This document shows, in pieces, positions 42,097 through 50,688 of a DNA stretch of 52,208 nucleotides (within the stretch, counting starts at the first letter, position 1; the number at the start of each line of letters is the position of its first letter). The DNA lies in NCBI RefSeq assembly GCF_035304305.1, contig NZ_DATGQG010000029.1:1-52208 (forward strand). Direction: 5' to 3'. The notes under the pieces were generated by a model that worked only from the letters and a program-made list of their open reading frames with translations, had not been told where the DNA came from and searched no databases. The DNA comes from Ferrovibrio sp035304305. Its GTDB lineage: Bacteria > Pseudomonadota > Alphaproteobacteria > Ferrovibrionales > Ferrovibrionaceae. The position numbers were made by a program, and so were the translations under genes.

Positions 42097-43632
42097 TCAG
42101 ATCGCGCGCCCGGCCTTCTCCCAGTAGGGCTCGCGGAGCTTGCGCTTGAAGATCTTGCCCGAATCCTCCCGTGGCAGGCCGGGCACGATCTCGACGATCT
42201 TCGGGACCTTGTATTTCGCCACCCGCTCGGCGAGGTAGCTGCGCACGGCAGCCGGCGCCGGGGGCGCTTCCCGCGGATCGGGCTCGATGCAGGCGCAGAG
42301 GCTCTCGCCGAATTCCTCGTCGGGAATGCCGAACACGGCGCAGTCCTTCACCCCGGGCATGCCGATCAGCACCGATTCGATTTCGGCCGGATAGATGTTC
42401 ACGCCGCCCGAAATCACCATGTCGCGCTTGCGATCGCAGAGATAGACGAAGCCTTCGTTGTCGATGAAGCCGACATCGCCCACCGTGACCAGATCGCCGC
42501 GGCCGACTTCCGCGCGCTTGTCGTCCAGCTTGTTGTAGGTGAAATCGGGGATGTAGCTGGCACGCATGTATATCTCGCCGGTCTCGCCGGGCGGCAATTC
42601 GCGGCCATCCTCGCTGAAGATCTTCACCACGGCACCGGGCAGTACGCAGCCGACGCTGCCGCGCTTGCGCCGGGCGTCCGCTGCCGAAAGCCAGACGGCG
42701 ATGCCGGTTTCGGTCGAGCCGTAATATTCGTTGATCACCGGGCCCCACCAGTCGAGCATCGCCTGCTTCACGTCCGGCGGGCAGGGAGCGGCGCCATGCA
42801 CCACGTCGCGCAGGCTGCCGAGGTCATAGCGGCGGCGGATCTCTTCGGGCAGCTTCAGCAGCCGCACGAACATGGTCGGCACGATGTGCATGTGGGTGAT
42901 GCGATGCCGCTCGATCAGCTGCAGCATTTCCTCGGCATCGAAACGGGGCTGCAGCACGATCCTGGTGCCCAGTCTTGCAGCCATGATGCCGTAGGAATTG
43001 GGTGCCGAGTGATACATCGGCCCGTTCATCAGCACGGTCATGTCCGTGCCGGGTTTCAGGCCGAAATAGGTCGCAGCCGCCTGCCGGTTGCCGTCATACT
43101 GTTCCTGGGTTGGCTGCTGCCGGCGCACGCCTTTCGGCCGCCCCGTCGTGCCGGACGTGTAGATCATCGAGCCGCGGGGCAGCGTCGAGCCCCCCTGCAG
43201 GGGCTGCTGCGCGGCAACCCACTCGTCCCAGAGCCGGAAACCCGCAGCTTCGGGCGGCAGGGCGGTATCCGCGCCGTATGCCCCGGCGATCTCCGGCGGC
43301 GTCGGCACGATGAAGACATGGACGTGCCGGGGTACCACCGCGGCGATGCGCGGCCAGAGATCGCCGTGGACGACCAGAACCTTGGCCTCCGAGTCGGACA
43401 GGATGTAGGCCGTTTCCTCGGCTGTGAAATGCCAGTTGACCGGCGTGGCATAGGCGCCGGCAAGCCCTGCCGCCAGCGTCGCCTCGAAGAAAGCGAAGTC
43501 GTTGCGCATGTAGAGCGCCACCACGTCGCCATCGCCGATGCCGAGCTGTCTGAAGCCTCCCGCCGCTTGGGCGGCACGCTGCTGCAGCTCGGCATGGCTG
43601 AGGCGCCGTGCGCCGGAAATCAGCTCGGTCAT
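42097..43632 (-). CDS. AMP-dependent acyl-CoA synthetase
   Basis: This 511-residue adenylate-forming ligase has the motif SMIYTSGTTGRPKGVRRQQ (about 153-171), EYYGSTETGIAVWL for adenine binding, GDVGFIDNEGFVYLCDRKRDMVISGG for the hinge, and the catalytic Lys in REDSGKIFKRKLREPYW. It follows the nitronate monooxygenase gene by 21 bases with GGGAGGTGAA before its ATG. The three-gene set TetR-NMO-ligase suggests an inducible acid-activation step. The substrate is unknown. Confidence 0.88.
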   Translation of the reverse strand: MTELISGARRLSHAELQQRAAQAAGGFRQLGIGDGDVVALYMRNDFAFFEATLAAGLAGAYATPVNWHFTAEETAYILSDSEAKVLVVHGDLWPRIAAVVPRHVHVFIVPTPPEIAGAYGADTALPPEAAGFRLWDEWVAAQQPLQGGSTLPRGSMIYTSGTTGRPKGVRRQQPTQEQYDGNRQAAATYFGLKPGTDMTVLMNGPMYHSAPNSYGIMAARLGTRIVLQPRFDAEEMLQLIERHRITHMHIVPTMFVRLLKLPEEIRRRYDLGSLRDVVHGAAPCPPDVKQAMLDWWGPVINEYYGSTETGIAVWLSAADARRKRGSVGCVLPGAVVKIFSEDGRELPPGETGEIYMRASYIPDFTYNKLDDKRAEVGRGDLVTVGDVGFIDNEGFVYLCDRKRDMVISGGVNIYPAEIESVLIGMPGVKDCAVFGIPDEEFGESLCACIEPDPREAPPAPAAVRSYLAERVAKYKVPKIVEIVPGLPREDSGKIFKRKLREPYWEKAGRAI

Positions 43633-43653
43633 TTCACCTCCCGTTCGCCGCTC

Positions 43654-44640
43654 TTACTCGGCGGCTGCAGCGAACCTCGCATTCAGCAGGTCGGCCTGGG
43701 CCTCATGGTATTCGCGCTTGAGCTTCTCGACCAGTTCCGCGACCGGAAGAATCTCATGGATGCTGCCGACGCCCTGGCCGGCACCCCAGATGTCGCGCCA
43801 GGCCTTCGACTTGGACGAACCGCCGGAACCGAAGCTCATCTTGCTCTTGTCGGCCTCGGGCAGATTGTCGGGGTCGAGGCCGGCCTTGACGATGCTGGGC
43901 TTCAGGTAGTTGCCGTGCACGCCGGTGAACAGCGAAGAGTAGACAATGTCGCTGGCCGCGGTATCGACCAGCATCTGCTTGTACTCGGGCGATGCGTTGG
44001 CCTCATTGGTGGCGATGAAGCGGGTACCCATATAGGCGAGATCCGCGCCGATCGCCTGGGCGGCCAGGATGCCTCGGCCGTTGGCGATCGCGCCCGACAG
44101 CACGACGGTGCCCTGGTAGAAGCGGCGAACCTCGGAAACCAGCGCAAACGGGCTCAGCGTTCCCGCATGGCCGCCGGCGCCCGCGCAGACGAGGATCAGG
44201 CCGTCGACGCCCTGTTCGAGAGCCTTCTCGGCGTGGCGTACGCTGATCACGTCGTGCAGCACGATGCCGCCATAGGAATGTGCGGCCTTCACCACATCGG
44301 CGGGCGGCCGCAGGCTGGTGATCATGATCGGCACTTGATGCTTGACGCAGATTTCCACGTCATGCTCCAGCCTATCGTTGGAGCCGTGCACGATCTGGTT
44401 CACCGCGAAGGGCGCCACCTTGGCCTGCGGATTGGCCTTCTGGTAGGCGGCCAGTTCCTCCTTGATGCGGATGATCCATTCTTCCAGCACGTGAGCAGGC
44501 CGCGCGTTGAGGGCGGGGAAAGAGCCGACGATGCCGGCCTTGCATTGTGCGATGACCAGCTCGGGGCAGGACACGATGAACAGCGGCGAGCCGATCACCG
44601 GAAGGGTAAGCTTGCCCTGCAGAATCTGGGGAATGGCCAT
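43654..44640 (-). CDS. nitronate monooxygenase family flavoprotein
   Basis: This 328-residue FMN-dependent TIM-barrel oxidises alkyl nitronates such as propionate 3-nitronate. PVIGSPLFIVSCPELVIAQCKAGIVGSFPALNARP (first part) and the FMN-phosphate loop CAGAGGHAGTLSPFALV (about 152-168) are the family marks. LSGAIANGRGILAAQAIGADLAYMGTRFIAT continues the barrel. Some relatives act as enoyl reductases, so activity is not certain. AAGGAGGACG precedes the ATG. It is between a TetR gene and an acyl-CoA ligase in an apparent operon. Confidence 0.88.
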   Translation of the reverse strand: MAIPQILQGKLTLPVIGSPLFIVSCPELVIAQCKAGIVGSFPALNARPAHVLEEWIIRIKEELAAYQKANPQAKVAPFAVNQIVHGSNDRLEHDVEICVKHQVPIMITSLRPPADVVKAAHSYGGIVLHDVISVRHAEKALEQGVDGLILVCAGAGGHAGTLSPFALVSEVRRFYQGTVVLSGAIANGRGILAAQAIGADLAYMGTRFIATNEANASPEYKQMLVDTAASDIVYSSLFTGVHGNYLKPSIVKAGLDPDNLPEADKSKMSFGSGGSSKSKAWRDIWGAGQGVGSIHEILPVAELVEKLKREYHEAQADLLNARFAAAAE

Positions 44641-44661
44641 GTATCGTCCTCCTTCAATCCG

Positions 44662-45309
44662 TCATGACGCCCGGCGGCGGGCGGGTTTCGTGTCAGGTTG
44701 GGCAACTGCGCCCTTCGGCGCGGCGCCACGGGCAAGCAGCCCCATCGCGGTCCGGTAGAGTTCGTCGAAGGAGATGCCGTCGCCGATGCGGCCGGCCAGC
44801 TTCAGGCTGAGCAGGCCGTGCACGGTGGCCCAGAATATATGGCCCAGGATCTCCGGATCCCCCTCCAGTTCGCCTTCCGCGACGAGGTCTTCGACATAGG
44901 CACTCATGGTGCGGCGCGACCGCGCCTGGGCGCGGGCGAGATCGGGAAAGCGTTGCGGGTCCGGCTGCATCGGATCGAACATCAGCCGGTAGCTGTCGGG
45001 ATGCTCCAGGGCAAAGCGGATATAGGCCTCGCCGACGGCGCGGCCGCGCTGCCGGGCATTGCCCTTCGTGCGTGCAGCCGCCTCGAGCGCCTCGGCAAAG
45101 CGGTCAAGCGCGGCGGTGCGCACGGCAGCGACGATTTCATCCTTGTCGCGGAAATAGCGGTAGGGCGTCATTGCGCTGCAGCCGAGATCGCGCGCCAGCT
45201 GGCGGAGCGTCACGCCGTCGGCGCCATAGCGGGCAAACCGCTTTTCCGCGGCGCGGCACAGGCGCGCGCGGAACGCGTCGATATCGTCGGGAGAAAGCGA
45301 GCGTGGCAT
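44662..45309 (-). CDS. TetR-family transcriptional regulator
   Basis: This 215-residue regulator has the DNA-binding domain at about 10-60 with LRQLARDLGCSAMTPYRYFRDKDEI as the helix-turn-helix. The C-terminal part (AYIRFALEHPDSYRLMF, HIFWATVHGLLSLKLAGRI) fits the TetR_C/WHG-type ligand domain. It is the first gene of the TetR-NMO-ligase unit, 21 bases ahead of the NMO gene, and probably controls it. A short TACA-C-TGTA inverted repeat lies just upstream of its start codon. Confidence 0.88.
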   Translation of the reverse strand: MPRSLSPDDIDAFRARLCRAAEKRFARYGADGVTLRQLARDLGCSAMTPYRYFRDKDEIVAAVRTAALDRFAEALEAAARTKGNARQRGRAVGEAYIRFALEHPDSYRLMFDPMQPDPQRFPDLARAQARSRRTMSAYVEDLVAEGELEGDPEILGHIFWATVHGLLSLKLAGRIGDGISFDELYRTAMGLLARGAAPKGAVAQPDTKPARRRAS

Positions 45310-45436
45310 AATGTACAGTGTAAAATCAAAGCAGCCGCGTTGCTACAGGTTTTCCGCACTCCGGCACTGACTGCCTGACGTAACGGAAATCCGGGATCAA
45401 TGAGCGGTTTCGGGGTTTGTACCGGGCGAGGCCTCT

Positions 45437-46435
45437 ATGCTCGTCCGGAAAATCTTCGAAACCACCAAGCCGATCCATCGCCTGTCGGTGCCCGCGCGTT
45501 ACGTGCTGGCAACCCTGATCGTGGCCGGCTTCGCAATCCTGCGCTGGGCGCTTCGGGATCTGCTCGACCCGGTTCCTTTCCTGCTCTTCTTCCCGGCAAT
45601 CCTCATCGTTGCCCTGATGATCGACCATGGCAGCGCCATCTATGCCAGCCTGGTCAGCATTCTTCTCTCGATCTTCCTGTTCATTCCGCCGCATTACTCG
45701 CTGGCAATAGAAGACCCGCGGCTGGCCTTTGCCGCCCTGCTGACACTGCTCATCATGCTGCTGATGGCATGGCTGGTGGAAAACCTGCGCGAGAAGACCG
45801 TGTCGCTGGCGCGCATGGAGCAGGAGCAGCGCCTGCTGCGCGCCGAGATGCATCACCGCATCAAGAACGGCCTGCAGCTGCTCACCGCGATCCTGCATCT
45901 CGAAGCGGGACGGGAGGCCGATGCGCGGACCAGGGCCATGGCAAAGGCGGTCTCGAACCGGATCATGGTCATTTCGCGCCTGCATGACCGCCTGTACCGC
46001 TCGGACCTCCACGACATCGTCAACGCCCGCGAGTTCATCGAGGAGCTCTGCCGCGAGCTGCAGATGTCGCTGATCGAAGGCCGCAGCATCGCGCTGCAGG
46101 TCCGGGTCCAGCCGGTGGCCCTTGCCCTCGTCCAGGCGGTTCCGGTCGGGTTGATCGTCAACGAACTGGTCACCAACGCGCTCAAGCACGCCTTCCCGGC
46201 GGACCGCTCCGGGACGATCGCGGTCGATTTCACCGAGGCCGACGGCTTTTACGTCGTCACGGTCGGCGATGACGGCGTCGGAGGGGCGGGCAGCAGCCGT
46301 CCCGCCGGACCGAAGCTGGTCGATCTCCTGACCCGGCAGATGGGTGGGCGCGTCGAGACCGTCGGCGAGACGGGCTTCGTGGTGCGCGTGCGGATCCCCG
46401 CCGGCGACCGCGAAGCTAGGCCTGCTGCGGTGTGA
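45437..46435 (+). CDS. sensor histidine kinase, HWE/HisKA_2 family with DUF4118-type membrane region
   Basis: This 332-residue kinase starts with three to four hydrophobic helices (about 20-115), like the DUF4118 part of KdpD, and has no large periplasmic sensor. The phospho-acceptor His is in EMHHRIKNGLQLLTAIL (about 137-153), the HisKA_2 form. The ATPase domain has NELVTNALKHAF (N box) and VGDDGVGGAG, but the usual G2 box is degenerate. Such kinases often feed single-domain or PhyR-type response regulators. No response regulator is adjacent, so it is an orphan. Its 3' end overlaps the convergent reductase gene by 20 bases. Confidence 0.88.
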   Translation: MLVRKIFETTKPIHRLSVPARYVLATLIVAGFAILRWALRDLLDPVPFLLFFPAILIVALMIDHGSAIYASLVSILLSIFLFIPPHYSLAIEDPRLAFAALLTLLIMLLMAWLVENLREKTVSLARMEQEQRLLRAEMHHRIKNGLQLLTAILHLEAGREADARTRAMAKAVSNRIMVISRLHDRLYRSDLHDIVNAREFIEELCRELQMSLIEGRSIALQVRVQPVALALVQAVPVGLIVNELVTNALKHAFPADRSGTIAVDFTEADGFYVVTVGDDGVGGAGSSRPAGPKLVDLLTRQMGGRVETVGETGFVVRVRIPAGDREARPAAV

Positions 46436-47414
46436 TCAGGATCTTGCCCTTGCGGCCTTCGCGGGCGGCATGGGCAAGCGCCTCGCGGATCCGTTCCAGC
46501 GGATAGGTCGCCTCAACCTCGACATGAATGGTTCCGTCGGCAATCAGCGCGATCAGGTCCGCATAGGTGCGCTGGATCTCCTCGGGCTGGGCTGTCGAGA
46601 ACCAGCGCGCCAGCCAGAAGCCCCGCAGCGCGATGTCGCGGAACACGACATCGCCCGGCGGCATCACGCAGGATTGCCCCGACAGCAGGCCGTAATTCAC
46701 GATCACGCCGCCGTCTGCGAGCGCCCGCGCCAGACGTGCCGTGGCCTCGCCGGCGACGGCATCGATGGCGAGCTTCGGCCGGTTGTCCTTGCCGGTGACG
46801 GCGGCGACCTGCTCCGCCAGATCGGGGCCGTCGACCAGCACGGCGTTGGCGCCGAGCGCCGTCAGCTCGGGCGCCAGTTCCTTCCGGCGCACGACGGCGA
46901 TGCTGCGCAGGCCGCGGCGCCTGGCCAGCACGATGACGCTGTGGCCGACGCCGGAATTGGCGGCATTCTGGATCACCCAGTCGCCGGCCGCGAGATCGAC
47001 AAAGTTCCGCAGCATCAGCAGGGCCGTCGGCGGATTGACGGTCAGCATCGCAAGCTGCAGCGGATCGGCAGGCGGCAGCGGAAAGAGGCGCGCCGCTTTG
47101 GCAATCAGGCGGTGGCGCCAGTTGCCGCGTCCGGCAAACAGCAGCAGCACGCGATCGCCGGCCTTGAGATGCGTCACGCCGGGCCCGGCTTCGCGGACGA
47201 TGCCGACGCCCTCGCCGCCCGCCATCACCGGAAGCGGCGGCGGTGCCGCGCCGTATCTGCCTTCGAACTGCAGCAGGTCGGCGGGATTGATCGGCGAGGC
47301 TTCGACATCGACCAGCACTTCGCCTTCGCCGGGCCGGCCGGGATCGGGCAGGTCGATCAGTTCGGCGACCTCCCAGGGCTTGCCGAATGCCGAATAGCGC
47401 ACCGCCTTGATCAT
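46416..47414 (-). CDS. zinc-independent MDR oxidoreductase, trans-2-enoyl-CoA reductase (MECR)-like
   Basis: This 332-residue medium-chain reductase uses NADPH. SPINPADLLQFEGRYG (about 40-55) is the N-terminal signature. PLQLAMLTVNPPTALLMLRNFVDL and GDWVIQNAANSGVGHSVIVLARR (NADPH loop) closely follow mitochondrial 2-enoyl thioester reductases of fatty acid synthesis. The residues for structural zinc are missing. Quinone reductase is the alternative. It stands alone, facing the histidine kinase. Confidence 0.85.
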   Translation of the reverse strand: MIKAVRYSAFGKPWEVAELIDLPDPGRPGEGEVLVDVEASPINPADLLQFEGRYGAAPPPLPVMAGGEGVGIVREAGPGVTHLKAGDRVLLLFAGRGNWRHRLIAKAARLFPLPPADPLQLAMLTVNPPTALLMLRNFVDLAAGDWVIQNAANSGVGHSVIVLARRRGLRSIAVVRRKELAPELTALGANAVLVDGPDLAEQVAAVTGKDNRPKLAIDAVAGEATARLARALADGGVIVNYGLLSGQSCVMPPGDVVFRDIALRGFWLARWFSTAQPEEIQRTYADLIALIADGTIHVEVEATYPLERIREALAHAAREGRKGKILITPQQA

Positions 47415-47491
47415 GCTGTTCCTCCCGCGTGATTCTGCCGGCCAAATATGGCGGCAAGCCGGGCGGGGAAGCTAGGCTTTGGTGGTGACGA

Positions 47492-49021
47492 TTACCGCAC
47501 GAAAGCCAGCCTGCGATAGCTCAGCGCTTCCGCCACATGCGGGCGCCTGACGCTGTCGCTGCCGTCGAGATCGGCCAGGGTGCGCGCCACGCGCAGCACG
47601 CGGTGATAGCCGCGCGCGGTCAGGTGCATCGCCGCTGCCGCCTGGCTGAGCAAGGCGCGTCCGGCCTGATCGGGGTTGGCCACGCGCTCGAGCAATTCGC
47701 CGTCGGCTTCGGCGTTGGTGCGGATAGCGCGGCCGTCGATGCTGGCGCCGGCATAGCGCCGGCGCTGGATCTCGCGCGCCTGCGCCACCCGGGCGGCGAC
47801 ATCGGCGCTGCTTTCGCGCGCCGGCGGCGCGCTGAGATCCTCGGCGCTGACGGCCGGTACTTCTAGGGTGATATCGATGCGGTCGAGCAGCGGGCCGGAA
47901 AGCCGCGCCTGGTAGTCGCCGCCGCATTTCGGCGCGCGGCTGCAGGCGAGCGCGGGATCGGCAAGATGGCCGCAGCGGCAGGGATTCATCGCCGCCACCA
48001 GCTGCACGCGGGCGGGATAGGTCACATGGGCATTGGCGCGCGCCACCACGGCCTGGCCGGTTTCCAGCGGCTGCCGCAGGCTGTCGAGGGTCTGGCGGTT
48101 GAATTCCGGCAGCTCGTCGAGGAACAGAACGCCGAGATGCGCGAGGCTTACCTCGCCGGGCCTGGCGCGCAGGCCGCCGCCGATCAGCGCCGCCATCGAA
48201 GCAGAATGATGCGGCGCGCGGAACGGCCGGCGACGTGTGAGCTTGCCTTCGGCGATCTGGCCGGCCAGCGAGGCGATCATGCTGACCTCGAGTATCTCGG
48301 CCGAGTCCAGCGGCGGCAGGATGCCGGGCAGGCGCTGGGCGAGCATCGACTTGCCGGCACCGGGCGGGCCGATGAACAGCAGGTTATGCGCGCCGGCCGC
48401 AGCGACTTCCAGCGCGCGCTTGGCCGTTTCCTGGCCTTTGATGTCGCGCAGATCGGGGGCGGGGGCATCATCGTCGTCGGCCATCCGCGCCACCGGCGGA
48501 CTGAGCACCTGGCTGCCCTTGAAATGGTTGATCAGGGACAGCAGCGAGGGCGCTGCCAGCACGCGCGCTGCATCTCCCGCCCAGGCTGCCTCGCTGCCCT
48601 GTGCCGCCGGACAGATCAGGCCGCGATCCTCGCCATTGGCCGCGATGGCTGCCGGCAATATGCCGGTCACCGCACCGACCGCGCCGTCGAGGCCGAGTTC
48701 GCCCAGCGCCACGAAGCCGTCCAGCGCGTCGGGCGGCAGTACGCCCATGGCGGCCAGCAGCGCGAGCGCAATCGGCAGGTCGTAATGGCTGCCTTCCTTC
48801 GGCAGGTCGGCCGGCGCGAGATTGACGGTAATGCGTTTGGGCGGCAGCGCGAGCCCGATGGCGCCGAGCGCACCGCGCACCCGCTCGCGGCTCTCGCCGA
48901 CCGCCTTGTCGGGCAGGCCGACGACGGCGAAGGCCGGCAGGCCGTTCGACAATTGCACCTGGACATCGACGGGCATCACTTCGATGCCCTGGAACGCCAC
49001 GGTTCTGCAGCGTGCTACCAT
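47492..49021 (-). CDS. comM: YifB/ComM Mg-chelatase-like AAA+ ATPase
   Basis: ComM is a hexameric helicase that aids branch migration during natural transformation, and it is found well beyond competent species. In this 509-residue protein, residues 1-170 form the Lon-like N-domain (VQLSNGLPAFAVVGLPDKAVGES). Walker A is FIGPPGAGKSMLAQRLP (about 215-231) and LFLDELPEF holds Walker B. NPCRCGHLADPALACSRAPKCGGDYQARLSGP is the cysteine-bearing insertion (zinc-type). A Mg_chelatase C-terminal domain closes it. It is monocistronic here. Confidence 0.94.
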   Translation of the reverse strand: MVARCRTVAFQGIEVMPVDVQVQLSNGLPAFAVVGLPDKAVGESRERVRGALGAIGLALPPKRITVNLAPADLPKEGSHYDLPIALALLAAMGVLPPDALDGFVALGELGLDGAVGAVTGILPAAIAANGEDRGLICPAAQGSEAAWAGDAARVLAAPSLLSLINHFKGSQVLSPPVARMADDDDAPAPDLRDIKGQETAKRALEVAAAGAHNLLFIGPPGAGKSMLAQRLPGILPPLDSAEILEVSMIASLAGQIAEGKLTRRRPFRAPHHSASMAALIGGGLRARPGEVSLAHLGVLFLDELPEFNRQTLDSLRQPLETGQAVVARANAHVTYPARVQLVAAMNPCRCGHLADPALACSRAPKCGGDYQARLSGPLLDRIDITLEVPAVSAEDLSAPPARESSADVAARVAQAREIQRRRYAGASIDGRAIRTNAEADGELLERVANPDQAGRALLSQAAAAMHLTARGYHRVLRVARTLADLDGSDSVRRPHVAEALSYRRLAFVR

Positions 49022-49107
49022 CGGAAGACTCCCACCTCTGGTCCTGTTTTGTTGCTACGCTGCAACCGGAGGGATTGCAATGCCGAGTCGGGGCTGCCGG
49101 AAAAAGA

Positions 49108-49137
49108 TTACGAGTGCATGCATTTGATGCGTATAAG
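49108..49137 (+). promoter_or_regulatory. candidate promoter for the riboswitch transcript
   Basis: TTACGA (49108-49113) and TATAAG (49132-49137) are 18 bases apart. A start near 49144 would place the aptamer about 40 bases into the transcript. Confidence 0.4.
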
Positions 49138-49184
49138 GAGAATGCTTGGCAGCGCCGCCGATCCGCGCTACACCCTCGCTGCAC

Positions 49185-49305
49185 CCTTTGGGGAGTAGCC
49201 GCCCGCACGACAGCGGTGGAGACGTCAACAGACTAGGCGGATGACCAGCGTCCGCCTTGGCGTTTCCGGCAGCAGGCGAGAGCCTGGCTTGGCGAGACCT
49301 TAGGC
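49185..49305 (+). ncRNA. yybP-ykoY manganese riboswitch aptamer
   Basis: The hallmark strings occur in order: GGGGAGTAGCC (49190-49200), then ACGTCAACAGACT, a hairpin GGCGGA...TCCGCC, and TTGGCGAGACC closing the aptamer (about 49289-49299). These match the consensus around the Mn-binding loops of E. coli mntP and alx leaders. The downstream gene codes for a TMEM165/GDT1-family protein, a known partner of this riboswitch. Mn binding should allow expression of the exporter. Confidence 0.88.
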
Positions 49306-49322
49306 TTGCATTTCCGACACCC

Positions 49323-49372
49323 GGACCGGGCGGCGGAGATGAAGGCCTATGGCTCCGTTCGCCGCCCGGTCC
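49323..49372 (+). promoter_or_regulatory. riboswitch expression-platform hairpin enclosing the exporter start
   Basis: GGACCGGGCGGCG (49323-49335) and CGCCGCCCGGTCC (49360-49372) are a perfect 13-pair stem. Its 24-base loop holds AAGG and the ATG at 49349. Part of the GGAG ribosome site is in the stem. The hairpin could therefore gate translation of the exporter under aptamer control. Confidence 0.6.
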
Positions 49373-49942
49373 AGCAAACGCCCCATGCTGTCAGCCTTCC
49401 TCACCACCACCGGCGTCGTCGCCATTGCCGAGATCGGCGACAAGACGCAGCTGCTGTCGCTGCTGCTGGCGGCGCGATTCCGGCGTCCCTGGCCGATCCT
49501 CGCAGCCATCCTGGTGGCAACGCTTGCCAATCACGTTCTTGCCGCGTGGATCGGCGTGTGGATCGAGCAGTGGCTGACGCCGGAGGTACTGCGCTGGGTG
49601 CTGGGTGCATCCTTCCTTGCGATGGCGGTCTGGACTCTGATTCCCGACAAGCTGGATGACACGCCGGTGGTGGGAAAATGGGGCGCCTTCCTCACCACGC
49701 TGGTGGCCTTCTTCATCGCCGAGATCGGTGACAAGACCCAGCTGGCAACGACCGCGCTGGCGGCGCGTCACGAATCCGTGGCGATGGTGGCGGCGGCCAG
49801 TACGCTCGGCCTGATGGTGGCGAATGTACCGGTGGTACTGGCGGGCGAGAAACTGATGGCCCGGCTGCCGCTCACTCCGGTCCGGTATATCGCCGCGGCG
49901 GCTTTCGCTCTTCTCGGCATCACGGCGCTGCTGGCCTGGTAA
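49349..49942 (+). CDS. TMEM165/GDT1 family (UPF0016) manganese exporter
   Basis: This 197-residue membrane protein has six or so helices in two repeats, each with the metal motif E-x-G-D-K-T: IAEIGDKTQLLSL (about 27-39) and IAEIGDKTQLATT (about 127-139). Bacterial members (MneA, MntP-like in role) expel Mn. A yybP-ykoY riboswitch lies just upstream. The ATG at 49349 has GGAGATGAAGG ahead of it. An ATG at 49385 would give the usual family N-terminus (MLSAFLTTT) but lacks a ribosome site. Confidence 0.92.
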   Translation: MAPFAARSSKRPMLSAFLTTTGVVAIAEIGDKTQLLSLLLAARFRRPWPILAAILVATLANHVLAAWIGVWIEQWLTPEVLRWVLGASFLAMAVWTLIPDKLDDTPVVGKWGAFLTTLVAFFIAEIGDKTQLATTALAARHESVAMVAAASTLGLMVANVPVVLAGEKLMARLPLTPVRYIAAAAFALLGITALLAW

Positions 49943-50021
49943 TGCGGTTATCCACACACAACGCTGCTTGCGGAGCCTGCAACACAGGGTAGAATACACG
50001 CACTTTGCCTCCCAGTGTCCC

Positions 50022-50558
50022 ATGACGAACATCGCCGGGAAAATCTACAACAAGGCGGAAATCGAAACGCTGCTGCAGGCTCTGGAGCGGCAGACGAAGC
50101 GTGCCCGCAGGATCGCGGACGAGGCAATCCAGCAGATCACGCATTCTTCCTTCGAGACCTACTACGAATACCGCGAGGCGCTGACCGAACTGGAAGGTGT
50201 CCTCGTGCTGATCGAAGACCGCATGCAGCATGCCCAGAAGAGCGCCGTCGATCAGCTCAAGGAGTACCACACAGGCCTGATCGTCGATCTTCTGCGGATG
50301 AAGATCGACGTGGTGCTGCGTGTCTTTCCTGCCCTCGAGGAGCAGGCCGTACTGCCGATGGGAACGCAGAAGGTCATTCTCGCCACGATCTGGGAACTGA
50401 AGGATACGGTCGACCGGATCGATCGCGAGCAGATCGAAGGCGTACTGGACGGCGAGGCCCGAAAGCGCCTGCAGGTGGCGGAGACCATCCTCCAGGAGGT
50501 TTCCGAACGCGCGCCCAGCCTGCTGGAACTGGCCGAACAGGAAGCCAAGCTGGCCTGA
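50022..50558 (+). CDS. unknown helical protein
   Basis: This 178-residue protein has no signal peptide and no membrane segment. It is almost wholly predicted alpha-helix, rich in Glu, Gln, Arg and Leu with heptad-like spacing, for example from IETLLQALERQTKRARRIAD to EALTELEGVLVLIEDRMQ. The C-terminus reads AETILQEVSERAPSLLELAEQEAKLA. I do not recognise a family. It lies alone between the Mn exporter and serC genes. A longer frame from 49968 is less likely because it would run through leader sequence. Confidence 0.65.
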   Translation: MTNIAGKIYNKAEIETLLQALERQTKRARRIADEAIQQITHSSFETYYEYREALTELEGVLVLIEDRMQHAQKSAVDQLKEYHTGLIVDLLRMKIDVVLRVFPALEEQAVLPMGTQKVILATIWELKDTVDRIDREQIEGVLDGEARKRLQVAETILQEVSERAPSLLELAEQEAKLA

Positions 50559-50614
50559 CTTCCCTGCTGTCGCGGCGGTCATTTCAGCCTGCGACGAACT
50601 GAACCATTGCGCGG

Positions 50615-50685
50615 TTATCCGGTTCCGGATAGAAGGGCGGCGGGACACGCCCCCCCAACGGGGCGCTTCTATCTGGAAGGATAGC
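50615..50685 (+). ncRNA. serC-type RNA leader motif
   Basis: GATAGAAG (50628-50635) pairs with CTTCTATC (50666-50673), and inside it CGCCCC (50648-50653) pairs with GGGGCG (50660-50665), with an asymmetric internal loop GGCGGCGGGACA on the 5' side. This two-stem arrangement, just ahead of serC and ending near its ribosome site, fits the serC RNA motif described in alphaproteobacteria. Its ligand, if any, is not known to me. Confidence 0.65.
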
Positions 50686-50688
50686 TAC

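Noticed and set aside
3784..45408. 14-base word GGATCAATGAGCGG at about 3784 and 45394
   Set aside because: Repeats of this length are expected by chance in 52 kb of biased composition, and no shared context supports it.
45390..45436. EcfG-type (GGAAC-N16/17-CGTT) promoter ahead of the histidine kinase
   Set aside because: GGAAAT and CGGTTT are present at roughly the right distance, but neither element matches well enough to claim.
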